DNA of 64,000 bases from Bacteroidota bacterium (GTDB lineage: Bacteria > Bacteroidota > Ignavibacteria > Palsa-1295), in the NCBI GenBank assembly GCA_021324735.1, contig JAJPIO010000009.1, positions 124,001 through 188,000 of the forward strand. The letters are read 5' to 3'. This document shows, in pieces, positions 28,188-36,075 of the stretch. The position numbers and the translations under genes were made by a program. The notes beneath the pieces are model-generated. The model made no database searches and was not told where the DNA came from. It saw only the letters and a list, made by a program, of their open reading frames with translations. How positions within the stretch are numbered: position 1 is the first letter of the stretch; each line of letters starts with the position of its first letter.

Positions 28188-29162
28188 ATGCGTCAGGCAT
28201 CAATGAGTCAAGCGCCCACGGTCCTTTCCACCTTTAGCGGTTGCGGCGGATCATCGCTCGGATATAAGCTCGCGGGATTCGATGTACGACTTGCCGTGGA
28301 GTTCGATCCCCATGCGGCCGCCACCTACCGAGCGAACTTCTCAACGCCGGTAATTGAGGGTGACATCCATGCAGTGACGGGCAAGGAAGTCCTAAGGACC
28401 ACCGGTCTTGCAAAAGGCGAGCTCGACGTTCTGGACGGTTCACCTCCATGCCAGGGATTCTCGGTTGCTGGACTTCGGCGAATGCAGGACGATCGGAATA
28501 ACCTCTTCACCGAGTATGTCCGACTCGCCCGCGAGCTAAAGCCTAAGGTCCTGGTAATGGAGAACGTCCCCGGTCTTGTGACCGGAAAGATGAAGCTCAT
28601 ATTCGTTCAAATGCTAAAGGAGCTGAAGGCGGCCGGTTACCGGGTAGAAGCCCGAGTCCTGAACGCAATGTATTTCGGCGTCCCCCAAAAACGGTGGCGA
28701 GTGATCTTCATCGGGACGAGGAAGGACCTGAAGATCGCCCCGACGCATCCGATCGGGAAGGACCGAGTGGTCCCGTTCTCAGAAGCCATTCGAGGCCTGG
28801 CCGTCGAAACCGAGTCCAATATTCGCGGACTCGCCCTTGAGATCTGGAAGCGGACGCGTCCGGGACGGCCGTTCTCGGACCACCATCCGAAAGGCCACTG
28901 GTTCAACTCGATCAAAGTGCATCCGGGCAAGCCGTCACCGACGATCACGAAGACGATCTTCTTTGGACAGGCCGGCATCTACCATTACCGGTATCCGCGG
29001 CTCCTGACGATCCCGGAATTGAAACGGGTCTCGTCCTTTCCCGACGAGTTTCGGATCGACGGGAAGTTTGAGGAGCAATGGGCGCGGATCGGTAATGCCG
29101 TCCCACCGCTCTTCATGGAGAAGATCGCCCGACACGTCCGTGAGACTATCCTTCAAGCCTGA
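28188..29162 (+). CDS. DNA cytosine-C5 methyltransferase (Dcm family)
   Basis: All main motifs are present: motif I STFSGCGGSSLGYKLAGF, motif IV GSPPCQGFS with the catalytic Cys, motif VI VMENVPGLV, motif VIII-type QKRWRVIFIG and motifs IX-X RLLTIPELKRVSSFP / RIGNAVPP. ATG 28188 is set by a strong AAGGAGG ribosome site at 28176-28182, one of the best in the window, overlapping the end of the parB-like gene. No cognate endonuclease is seen, so it is probably an orphan/phage-type methylase protecting the element. The DNA from here to about 29.7 kb is visibly more GC-rich than the metabolic cluster to its right. Confidence 0.95.
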   Translation: MRQASMSQAPTVLSTFSGCGGSSLGYKLAGFDVRLAVEFDPHAAATYRANFSTPVIEGDIHAVTGKEVLRTTGLAKGELDVLDGSPPCQGFSVAGLRRMQDDRNNLFTEYVRLARELKPKVLVMENVPGLVTGKMKLIFVQMLKELKAAGYRVEARVLNAMYFGVPQKRWRVIFIGTRKDLKIAPTHPIGKDRVVPFSEAIRGLAVETESNIRGLALEIWKRTRPGRPFSDHHPKGHWFNSIKVHPGKPSPTITKTIFFGQAGIYHYRYPRLLTIPELKRVSSFPDEFRIDGKFEEQWARIGNAVPPLFMEKIARHVRETILQA

Positions 29163-29385
29163 GGTATGGGACTTCAAGCCTGAGGGTAATAGACTTCAAA
29201 ACGAAGTGCAAGAGGGATCATTGACAACAGAGAACGGCCTCCATATTTGCCCCAGGTTGAGCGATCGGCACCTGGGACGATCGGAATACCAGGCCAAGGC
29301 GTATTAAACAAAAGTAAACGAGAGTAAACACGTTCTGGCGAGACCGGGCCAAAGGAGCAAGACGGGATTTTCAGCCTCCAAGACC

Positions 29386-29760
29386 ATGAATAGACATCGG
29401 AAGCCTTATACCAGCAAAAAAGGGAAGTCGAAATCTCGTGAGACCCGAACCGATTGGGAAGCCAATCACGCCAGGATCAGGGATGCCATGCTAACGCTCA
29501 TCGATCGCAACCGGGGACGTATTCCATCCCAGGAAGAGATCGCTTCGGAGTGCGGCCTCTCACGGGCCACGGTGCAGCGTCACCTGAAGGACATGGACCT
29601 GTCCGGGATCGCAAAGCCGTTTCGCGCACTCGCCGACACGGTGCTTTTGGGACTCGTCAACAAAGCCGTGAAGGGTGACGCGAACGCCGCTAAACTGTAC
29701 TTCAAGCTCACGTTCGGGAATCAGGCGACCGAAAGCGATCTTCCGGGAGAAGCAATCTAA
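29386..29760 (+). CDS. HTH protein resembling a small terminase subunit
   Basis: A basic N-terminal tail (KPYTSKKGKSKSRETR) precedes a winged HTH: RIPSQEEIASECGLSRATVQRHLKDM. The C-terminal helix-rich segment (VNKAVKGDANAAKLYFKLTFG) is like phage small terminase subunits, where 'GDxxAAKLYF' is a familiar signature. No large terminase is present, so this is a remnant or a regulator. It closes the phage-like ParB-methylase module. Confidence 0.7.
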   Translation: MNRHRKPYTSKKGKSKSRETRTDWEANHARIRDAMLTLIDRNRGRIPSQEEIASECGLSRATVQRHLKDMDLSGIAKPFRALADTVLLGLVNKAVKGDANAAKLYFKLTFGNQATESDLPGEAI

Positions 29761-29972
29761 TAGTGAGCGGCTTTCAAGCCAACACCGAGAGGCAAAACGG
29801 GTAGTGAAAGCTACCGTTTACTACCCATCGCGTCACATTAACGGTAGATTAAGTTAGATTACGGGTAATTGTTTTATTGGAAATAAAGGAGTTGTGGGCG
29901 AACGTCACAACTTGGAAGGAAAGTACTCTGTAATAAGCAATATCTGGACTATGGTGATCAAACCGATAGTCA
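29761..29972. other. Convergent gap with stem-loop
   Basis: This gap separates the phage-like module from the metabolic operon. GGGTAGT...ACTACCC forms a 7-bp stem near 29800-29829, and ACGGTAG/ACGGGTA-like words recur. There is no clear U-tract. No gene is seen. Confidence 0.4.
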
Positions 29973-30467
29973 TCATGGTAGAAGATCTAGCCTGGCAAGT
30001 AGATCGAGTTCTTTTTCGCCAGTTTCGAACAGCGCAGTAATATCATACTCATTACTGCGAGTTCCTTTTATAAACTTCTCACTACGAAATTGTTCGCTAA
30101 GTGCCCGAAATTGTGGAGTATGAATTGATGCCTCTAAAATCAATTCGATCGCAATTAGTATTTCTTCAAGCGACGAAGGTGTTCCTTTAGCCATGATATG
30201 GCCCGATAGAATTGAGTCGGTTACTTCCAAGTGCCCATCGAGGATCCTGACAACGCTTGCAGAGTCCATTACACCTTCTCCATCGGTGTGTTCATCTACA
30301 GGCAAAATTGCAAACTGACCTTCTACAAAACCCACATTTATTACTTCATCGTCAAGTTGGAGGCGCGCCTTTTTTTCTCCTACAAGAGCTTTTAAACGCG
30401 AGAATGAACTGGGCTCAAATGTTTCGAGCGCTTCAATTAGTGCAGTTATGTATTCGGCGAATGACAC
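29973..30467 (-). CDS. SCP2-like lipid carrier protein
   Basis: The start is GTG 30467, which directly abuts the TAA of the upstream CrtC-like gene. A mixed alpha/beta protein of 164 residues; the stretch VVRILDGHLEVTDSILSGHI ... GTPSSLEEILIAIELILEAS resembles SCP2/sterol-carrier-like domains, which bind hydrophobic molecules in a tunnel. It is the last gene of a five-gene minus-strand operon with a polyprenyl synthase and a CrtC-like enzyme, so holding a lipidic intermediate is a reasonable guess. The family assignment is tentative. Confidence 0.55.
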   Translation of the reverse strand: MSFAEYITALIEALETFEPSSFSRLKALVGEKKARLQLDDEVINVGFVEGQFAILPVDEHTDGEGVMDSASVVRILDGHLEVTDSILSGHIMAKGTPSSLEEILIAIELILEASIHTPQFRALSEQFRSEKFIKGTRSNEYDITALFETGEKELDLLARLDLLP

Positions 30468-31460
30468 TTAATTTACATATTCAAGAATAGCACATCCCTC
30501 CTCGGAAATATCTTGGTTGCCAATTATGCCATCAACAATGACATTCCCAGAAGTTTCGTGAATAAAGCTACAGCCACCTCCGGCTGGATCAGCGGCGATG
30601 AATTGCAGTGCATCCGAAGCAGTAAAAGAAAATCGGAGATCAAAACTACTTCCTTTCCCACAAACTGTTACAGATTGGGGAGTCAGAGGATTTGCTCTAT
30701 CCTGACGAAGTGCGGCCATCGCGCCTGGAACGCGTCTCAATGTTTTCGGTGCCAAATTAATTTTGCAATCAATCTCGCCAGGTGAAACGATAAGATCAGG
30801 ACCCTCACGGTGAATACTAAACCAAGTTGCTCCAATTATCGAGTGTGCGCGGTTCGTTGTCCGAGCAAACACTGCGGATAATGATTTACATTGGAAGTAT
30901 CCCCACTCCCACCCGATGTCATCTCCCCAGAACCACCTTCCCCAATTATGATCATGATAGGCGGTGAATCGATTGTCTAATCGTATTTTTTTCCCGTCTA
31001 ACTCCAGAATACCAAAAGGTTGAAGCTTTGGAATCAATCGCCATGAAATCCATCCTTTGCCAAAAGGCATAGGAAGATCAATGCTAAGATAAGACGATAC
31101 AGCCTTCGCAATGAAGTCAGCATTAAGTCGATTATCCATTTGCCGAACACCTACATGTATTGAAGGTGTAGTAGAAGATATTAGGAAGCCCATGTGTTGA
31201 AGACCGATAAAATTGGGTCGCATGTTAGCTTCTAATTGAGAAACAACCTCTACATTCCCAATCCAACCTAAACCTTGGCTAATGAAAGCTGACCCCGCAG
31301 CCATTGAACGCTGATCCAAGGGATCACCATGCAGAGACGTATTAAAGATTCCCAAAGCTTTAGTCTCAAAATCAATGAGGTTGAGATGAAACCAATCTTT
31401 ATACGAGGACCGTGTCGGATCAAAGATAATGGGACTTTGAAGCGTATCGTGAAGAGACAT
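30468..31460 (-). CDS. CrtC-like (carotenoid 1,2-hydratase / AttH-lipocalin family) protein
   Basis: The 330-residue product contains TAYHDHNWGRWFWGDDIGWEWGYF, the signature of the CrtC/AttH-like family (hydroxyneurosporene synthase and relatives), which has two lipocalin-like domains. An N-terminal QGLGWIGNVEV and a C-terminal beta-rich end fit the fold. CrtC hydrates the terminal double bond of acyclic carotenoids; relatives act as cyclases or hydratases on other hydrophobic substrates, so substrate prediction is limited. It lies between an unknown gene (17-bp gap) and the SCP2-like gene in an operon headed by a polyprenyl synthase, which supports an isoprenoid substrate. Confidence 0.8.
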   Translation of the reverse strand: MSLHDTLQSPIIFDPTRSSYKDWFHLNLIDFETKALGIFNTSLHGDPLDQRSMAAGSAFISQGLGWIGNVEVVSQLEANMRPNFIGLQHMGFLISSTTPSIHVGVRQMDNRLNADFIAKAVSSYLSIDLPMPFGKGWISWRLIPKLQPFGILELDGKKIRLDNRFTAYHDHNWGRWFWGDDIGWEWGYFQCKSLSAVFARTTNRAHSIIGATWFSIHREGPDLIVSPGEIDCKINLAPKTLRRVPGAMAALRQDRANPLTPQSVTVCGKGSSFDLRFSFTASDALQFIAADPAGGGCSFIHETSGNVIVDGIIGNQDISEEGCAILEYVN

Positions 31461-31477
31461 TATTAGTAGTAACTTGC

Positions 31478-32035
31478 TTAAATGAGAATCTTTTTTATAG
31501 TGTCCATTTTGAATGTGTTTGTTTCTATAGATGTGCTAGCGAGATCTTCAATTATCCGAATGAAATATCGGGAATAGGCCCACAGGCCAATTGTCACATC
31601 CAAATAATCAATCTCTATCTTACCCATATCATCGGTCAGGCAAGTTGTAGGTCTGTCGTAGACCGTAAAAGCTTGAAGTTCAGAATGTAGATCGTTTGAA
31701 AGGACAAGGGCTACGTCATTTTGGAGTTGATCAAGAACTGGCGAAGGGATGGTATTTCCCAGCCAATCTGAAATTCGGAGTTTTTGCCAAAGAGCACGCC
31801 CATTAGATGTATGATGCTTGCTCTCTAAGGCATTTCGTAAACGTAAACCCTCGGTTGTTTGACTTACTTCCTTTCCCAGTTTTGCCATACCTGCGATAAT
31901 TGATCCAAGTGCCTCACCTCCAGAAATGTAACGTAGAATTGTTAACCGAGAGTGGAGGGACGCGAGCAGGTTCTTAGTAGAACGGGGACATGCAGAATCT
32001 TTATCTGCAAGATTAATCTTTGAAGATTGCTTCAT
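31478..32035 (-). CDS. Unknown helical protein in the isoprenoid operon
   Basis: ATG 32035 overlaps the preceding stop by 4 bp, so it is translationally coupled. The 185-residue product reads RLTILRYISGGEALGSIIAG early and IEIDYLDVTIGLWAYSRYFI near the end. The hydrophobic, aromatic stretches could associate with a membrane, but no clear transmembrane helix is present. I recognise no family. Confidence 0.65.
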   Translation of the reverse strand: MKQSSKINLADKDSACPRSTKNLLASLHSRLTILRYISGGEALGSIIAGMAKLGKEVSQTTEGLRLRNALESKHHTSNGRALWQKLRISDWLGNTIPSPVLDQLQNDVALVLSNDLHSELQAFTVYDRPTTCLTDDMGKIEIDYLDVTIGLWAYSRYFIRIIEDLASTSIETNTFKMDTIKKILI

Positions 32036-32604
32036 GGCTTTTTGCGGCGTTTACTTAAAGGTTTTGGTGCTGGTTTCTTTGCAAGCTGTTTCACATTCTT
32101 TTGCTTTTGAATAGTTACAGCGACAGGCAAAGCCCCTTTTAAGAAGCCTTCCAACGTAAGACTGCCATGATATACGTCGGATGGAAGATCAGAGGGAACA
32201 TCGAGAATTACTCGGAGCGATTTTGAGGAATTCGGAGGGATTAGAAGATTCGCTGGTAAATAATCTGCGATTGCATACCACGTAACGCCTGAGGGCGAAA
32301 TTAAGGGAGTAAGCATCGGTAGAATATAGGAGTAGGACTTTTGAATGTTTTCAATTTCTAAATTTATCTCGATAGGCTTTCCAAATGATCCCGAACCGCT
32401 AAGTAAGGTACCCTTCTTTGGGATTACAACTGTTCCAGGAGTTGCTGGCGCAGCAATGCCTTGTAATCTTCGTAAGTATCTTAGGCTCTCATCCGAGACC
32501 CTCATCTGGTACTCGCTTTGCAAATTCAACATTTCCTTAAATAAGGAAGACAATTGATTGCTTTGCTTTCCTTGTTCCTTAATCTGAACGTTTGAAATTT
32601 TCAT
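32032..32604 (-). CDS. Unknown beta-rich protein with basic tail
   Basis: ATG 32604 (MKISNVQIKEQGKQ) is preferred over the track start, which would overlap the upstream gene. A short coiled-coil-like start (LSSLFKEMLNLQSEYQMRVS) precedes an Ig-like beta domain (IEINLEIENIQKSY ... SKSLRVILDVPSDLPSDVYHGSLTLEG). It ends in a Lys/Pro-rich tail (KKPAPKPLSKRRKKP). The 'PSDLPSDVYHGSL' pattern resembles surface or scaffold Ig folds. No signal peptide is seen. Function unknown; its operon position is between the polyprenyl synthase and the next unknown gene. Confidence 0.65.
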   Translation of the reverse strand: MKISNVQIKEQGKQSNQLSSLFKEMLNLQSEYQMRVSDESLRYLRRLQGIAAPATPGTVVIPKKGTLLSGSGSFGKPIEINLEIENIQKSYSYILPMLTPLISPSGVTWYAIADYLPANLLIPPNSSKSLRVILDVPSDLPSDVYHGSLTLEGFLKGALPVAVTIQKQKNVKQLAKKPAPKPLSKRRKKP

Positions 32605-32614
32605 GGTAGTGTAA

Positions 32615-33673
32615 TTATTTGGTTCTATCAATTACGTAATTGAGCATCTCCTGCAGAAAGCGCCGATCATCATTGTTTTCCCAAATGCTCAATCGATTTC
32701 CTTCACAATTCAAAGCCTTCTCAGAATACTCAATAGCTAGAGAACGAGCATAGTGCAATGAGCCGGCTTTTCTTATTGCACCAAGAAGCCACGATATGTC
32801 ACTCTCTGTTTTATCGTTCCTAACTTTTCTTAAAATTTTGATGGCCCGAGATCGGTCTCTTTTTGCTGCAACCCTTAAAAAATGAAGCAGAATGACTGTT
32901 CTTTTCCCTTCCCATAAGTCTCCCGCATTTTCTTTCCCATATTCTTGAGAATCTCCTTCTAGATTAAGTAAATCGTCATGGATCTGAAACGCGATTCCAG
33001 AATAAAAGCCAAGTTCGGTAAGAGGTAGTAACTCGGATGACAAGAGAGCTTTATTACCAGGTGCTAGGCCACAAATTACACCAATCCTTAACGGTGCAAT
33101 TACAGTATATGCACATGTTTTTTTATAGGCCATTCGAACGTAGTCACGATCCGTTAGAGAAAATTTATTTTCTGCAATCCACTCTAATTCAATGGCCTGT
33201 CCTTCAGCAGACTCTCGGGCCATTCGCTCTATTTCGATCAAAACCATCAAGGCTTTACGGACGCCAAGCCTTTGTGTGTTCTCAATCAACGGACCCATTG
33301 CAAGGACATTCGTAGCATCTCCGACATTGATTGCCACTGGTGCTCCTTTCGCGCGCAGCATTGTTTGAGAACCACGTCGAAATTCACTACCGTCTTCCAC
33401 GTCATCATGGAGTAAAAAAGCGTTATGAAATAATTCCAAAGCAGCGCATGAGAGAATGGCCTGTTCAGTAATCCCTCCTACCGCACGACACGCGGCTAAG
33501 CATATTGCCGGTCTTAGCCCCTTTCCCTCCCGGAGAGGGTAATCCTCGAGCAGAGTATATAAAGGACCGTATCCCGTGCGCCGCCGTTCTTTAAATATGC
33601 GATTGAGTTCAGCGCTTACTATATTCTTAGCTTCATTCAGAACTTTGTTAACAAGCGAGACATTATGTGACAT
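32615..33673 (-). CDS. Polyprenyl (geranylgeranyl-type) diphosphate synthase
   Basis: Conserved elements of the trans-isoprenyl diphosphate synthase family are plain: GKGLRPAICLAACRAVGG, the first Asp-rich motif LLHDDVEDGSEFRRG, and the second FQIHDDLLNLEGD. It condenses IPP with an allylic diphosphate to form a C15-C20 or longer prenyl diphosphate; chain length cannot be set from these motifs. It is the first gene of a five-gene minus-strand operon. A divergent radical SAM gene starts only 54 bp away, which suggests shared control. The block is clearly more AT-rich than the element's methylase region. Confidence 0.92.
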   Translation of the reverse strand: MSHNVSLVNKVLNEAKNIVSAELNRIFKERRRTGYGPLYTLLEDYPLREGKGLRPAICLAACRAVGGITEQAILSCAALELFHNAFLLHDDVEDGSEFRRGSQTMLRAKGAPVAINVGDATNVLAMGPLIENTQRLGVRKALMVLIEIERMARESAEGQAIELEWIAENKFSLTDRDYVRMAYKKTCAYTVIAPLRIGVICGLAPGNKALLSSELLPLTELGFYSGIAFQIHDDLLNLEGDSQEYGKENAGDLWEGKRTVILLHFLRVAAKRDRSRAIKILRKVRNDKTESDISWLLGAIRKAGSLHYARSLAIEYSEKALNCEGNRLSIWENNDDRRFLQEMLNYVIDRTK

Positions 33674-33727
33674 TGCCTCAATTCAATCTGTTGTGTTTCA
33701 GCTCTCGTTATAATATTACAAGTAGCT
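33674..33727. promoter_or_regulatory. 54-bp divergent promoter region
   Basis: The whole gap between the polyprenyl synthase and radical SAM genes is 54 bp and contains TTATAATATTAC near the plus-strand gene. Both arms of the metabolic cluster must start here, so they are probably co-regulated. Confidence 0.55.
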
Positions 33728-35092
33728 ATGAAACGAATCCTAATATCATCTGCATGGCTCAATCCGCAACGCAGCTATGACGTTGCGACCTGGAAAAAAA
33801 GGAGTAACCCATTTACAGTCAACGCGCCCATAACGGAGCACTTCGGGCTAAGGTTTCTGAAGGCCAATCATCCTGAAATAACGATATTGGAATATCCAAC
33901 AGGAGATCAGTTTATTAATGAGGCATCAAAGGGCTGGGATGCAATTGGGATTTCGTTTTATATCAATGAAACCAATGATGCAGTCCAAATGGCGGAAATC
34001 GCCCGCAAATATGGAGTACCGGAAATTTGGGCTGGTAATTACGGGGCAATGACTCCTGCAATTCAGAACCGATTTGATAAAGTGTTTATTGGATGGGGAG
34101 AACTTCCCTTGGCGGAAGAACTAGGAAAGTCGCCTGCCGAACTGATTCATCCTCCTATGTTTATGAGGATATTTTTCCATGGACTCCAAGTTCAGACCTG
34201 GGGTGTATTGTTCACTTCACGGGGATGTAACAAGTCTTGCACCTTCTGTCAAACACCGCGCTTTTATCGCAAACCATATACTCTCGATCTCTCTACCATT
34301 GATGCTGTCCTGAAACAGTACCGCGCGGCAGGTGTAAGTCAAATCATAATACTCGATGAAAATTTCGGCTACTTTGAAGATTATACACGAGAGATAATCG
34401 AACTATTGGACCGCTATAGGCTGAAGTGGAACCCTATGACTCGGGTAGAAACCTTATACAAAAATTATGATCTTTGGAAAATGTATGGAATGAGGGGCGC
34501 CTCTATAGGCCTCGAAAGTTTGAATCAGGATTCTCTTGACAGTGCGCGGAAGGGCAATGACCTTACGCAGAGTAGGGAAATTTTGCGATGGATGAAACGA
34601 GACCATCTTTTTATTCAAACATTTTATATAATTGGCTTCGAACAAGATTCAGAGAGTTCGATCCGTGAGAATATTGAGGAACTTCGGCATTATCATATAG
34701 ACTCTCCACAAATTCAGATCCTTACTCCAGAGCCGGGTACGAAGCTCTTTACCCACATTGAACAAACATACGGTATGACAACGTATGACTATTCCCTATA
34801 TGATACGACACATTTAGTTTGGAATCACCCGAGTATTCAGGCCAGGCAAATGCAAAAATTGCAATTATGGGCAAACGATCGATTATTCACACCAATGAAT
34901 TCGATTCGAACGTCGTTAAAGATTGTCTCGCAATCTTTTTATGCCTTTGATAAGGGCTTGAAATCGGTTGTTTCAACACCATTGTGGACCGGAAATATCA
35001 ATTCTTTTCAGGTGCCACATCGCGAATTAATTAAGTATGGCTCGCGACGAGGAGACCATGCGCGACTCGACTTAAGCGATAATGCCTCTTGA
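33728..35092 (+). CDS. B12-binding-type radical SAM enzyme
   Basis: The N-terminal ~150 residues form a Rossmann-like cobalamin-binding-type domain (WDAIGISFYINETNDAVQMA...IWAGNYGA) without the DxHxxG lower-ligand motif. The [4Fe-4S] site is SRGCNKSCTFCQTP (CxxxCxxC, about residue 166), followed by a radical SAM TIM-barrel pattern (IIILDENFG, RGASIGLESL, YIIGFEQDSE). Such enzymes methylate or rearrange unreactive carbons and are common in lipid and natural-product pathways (for example hopanoid methylases). Next to a prenyl synthase it may alter an isoprenoid skeleton. The exact reaction is unknown. Confidence 0.87.
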   Translation: MKRILISSAWLNPQRSYDVATWKKRSNPFTVNAPITEHFGLRFLKANHPEITILEYPTGDQFINEASKGWDAIGISFYINETNDAVQMAEIARKYGVPEIWAGNYGAMTPAIQNRFDKVFIGWGELPLAEELGKSPAELIHPPMFMRIFFHGLQVQTWGVLFTSRGCNKSCTFCQTPRFYRKPYTLDLSTIDAVLKQYRAAGVSQIIILDENFGYFEDYTREIIELLDRYRLKWNPMTRVETLYKNYDLWKMYGMRGASIGLESLNQDSLDSARKGNDLTQSREILRWMKRDHLFIQTFYIIGFEQDSESSIRENIEELRHYHIDSPQIQILTPEPGTKLFTHIEQTYGMTTYDYSLYDTTHLVWNHPSIQARQMQKLQLWANDRLFTPMNSIRTSLKIVSQSFYAFDKGLKSVVSTPLWTGNINSFQVPHRELIKYGSRRGDHARLDLSDNAS

Positions 35093-35132
35093 TAATGTAT
35101 GTCCTTTGATTTTTATTGTCCTTTAGGGACCG

Positions 35133-35738
35133 TTAGTATTGAGCCTCCCGGTCCTCCGTAATCCGTTTCTGCCAGCTTTCTTTGGAAGCCATCCAGCGCT
35201 GAAAATTCCGCAAATGATGCTTCTTTTTAATCGGTAATGTTATCGTAGCAGATTGCGGTGCTGTCGATTCCACCTCAGCCTCGATAGCGAAGGAATGTGT
35301 CTCTGCCTCGACTTCGGCATCGCTTACTTTGCTGCTATTCATGTAGTATGGTTGCAAGGTAGCAATTTTAATGGTCGCCACCTCTTCAGGAAGTTCTTCT
35401 TCCTCGTTAGTACGGAAATTAGCACTCACTTTGGGGATTAAATGAGTTTCGAAAGGCGCTTCCTTAAAAGCTCTCTCTGCCATAACTGAAAGTGGTTTGT
35501 CTAATGGGTGAATTGCTACTATAGGAGCAGTTTCGTCGGAGGCAGTAATCTGGCGAATAATTGCCGTTACTTTCCGAGCCAGCCTCTGAGCCGGTTCAAC
35601 CGCTTGAATGGTAGCGCAAAAAGCCTGATAAATCGCAGCGAATGCCCCCAAAACGGTGATACCGGTCATAACTCTTCGTAGTAGGGTAAGTCCCAGAAAT
35701 TCGTGGGTCAAAGTGGCTGTAGTCAATTGAGTTTTCAT
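35133..35738 (-). CDS. Unknown protein with one N-terminal membrane segment
   Basis: ATG 35738 (MKTQLTTATLTHEFLG) is fixed by GGAGG a few bases upstream; the track start 11 codons earlier has no such site. A hydrophobic stretch VMTGITVLGAFAAIYQAFCA (residues ~22-42) could anchor it in the membrane. The remainder is acidic (TNEEEELPEEVATI, VSDAEVEAETHS) and ends in a basic tail (PIKKKHHLRNFQRWM). No family is recognised. It points toward the radical SAM gene and is divergent to the 1080-residue fusion. Confidence 0.6.
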   Translation of the reverse strand: MKTQLTTATLTHEFLGLTLLRRVMTGITVLGAFAAIYQAFCATIQAVEPAQRLARKVTAIIRQITASDETAPIVAIHPLDKPLSVMAERAFKEAPFETHLIPKVSANFRTNEEEELPEEVATIKIATLQPYYMNSSKVSDAEVEAETHSFAIEAEVESTAPQSATITLPIKKKHHLRNFQRWMASKESWQKRITEDREAQY

Positions 35739-36075
35739 AAGACCTCCAACAGAACAGGTGATCACACTCAATGTATTATTTTTAACACACTATAATAAAA
35801 GAGCCGAATAACATGCCAATTGTTCTTTGGTCAAATGATCGGCACTTATAACTAAACTGGGCATCGATGCACGATCAGCTTCATTATTCAGAAGTAGTAA
35901 AGCTTACGGCAAATATTGTATATTTGTGGTAAGGAGCTGTGTAAAAGTGATCTTCTGATTAGATGCTTTAACATCGATACAAGTTTGCCACGCCGGCAGT
36001 GGTTTTAAGGCTGGATGAAGGTAAAAGACTGTCTGTTGCTCTGCTTGTTGCAATCCTCAATGACATTTTTCGAAC
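35739..36075. promoter_or_regulatory. Divergent intergenic region with a TAnnTTTG element
   Basis: These 337 bp contain no gene. TATATTTG at 35919-35926 fits the Bacteroidota -7 consensus TAnnTTTG in the direction of the fusion gene, though I see no good upstream TTTG partner. The region is AT-rich. Confidence 0.45.
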
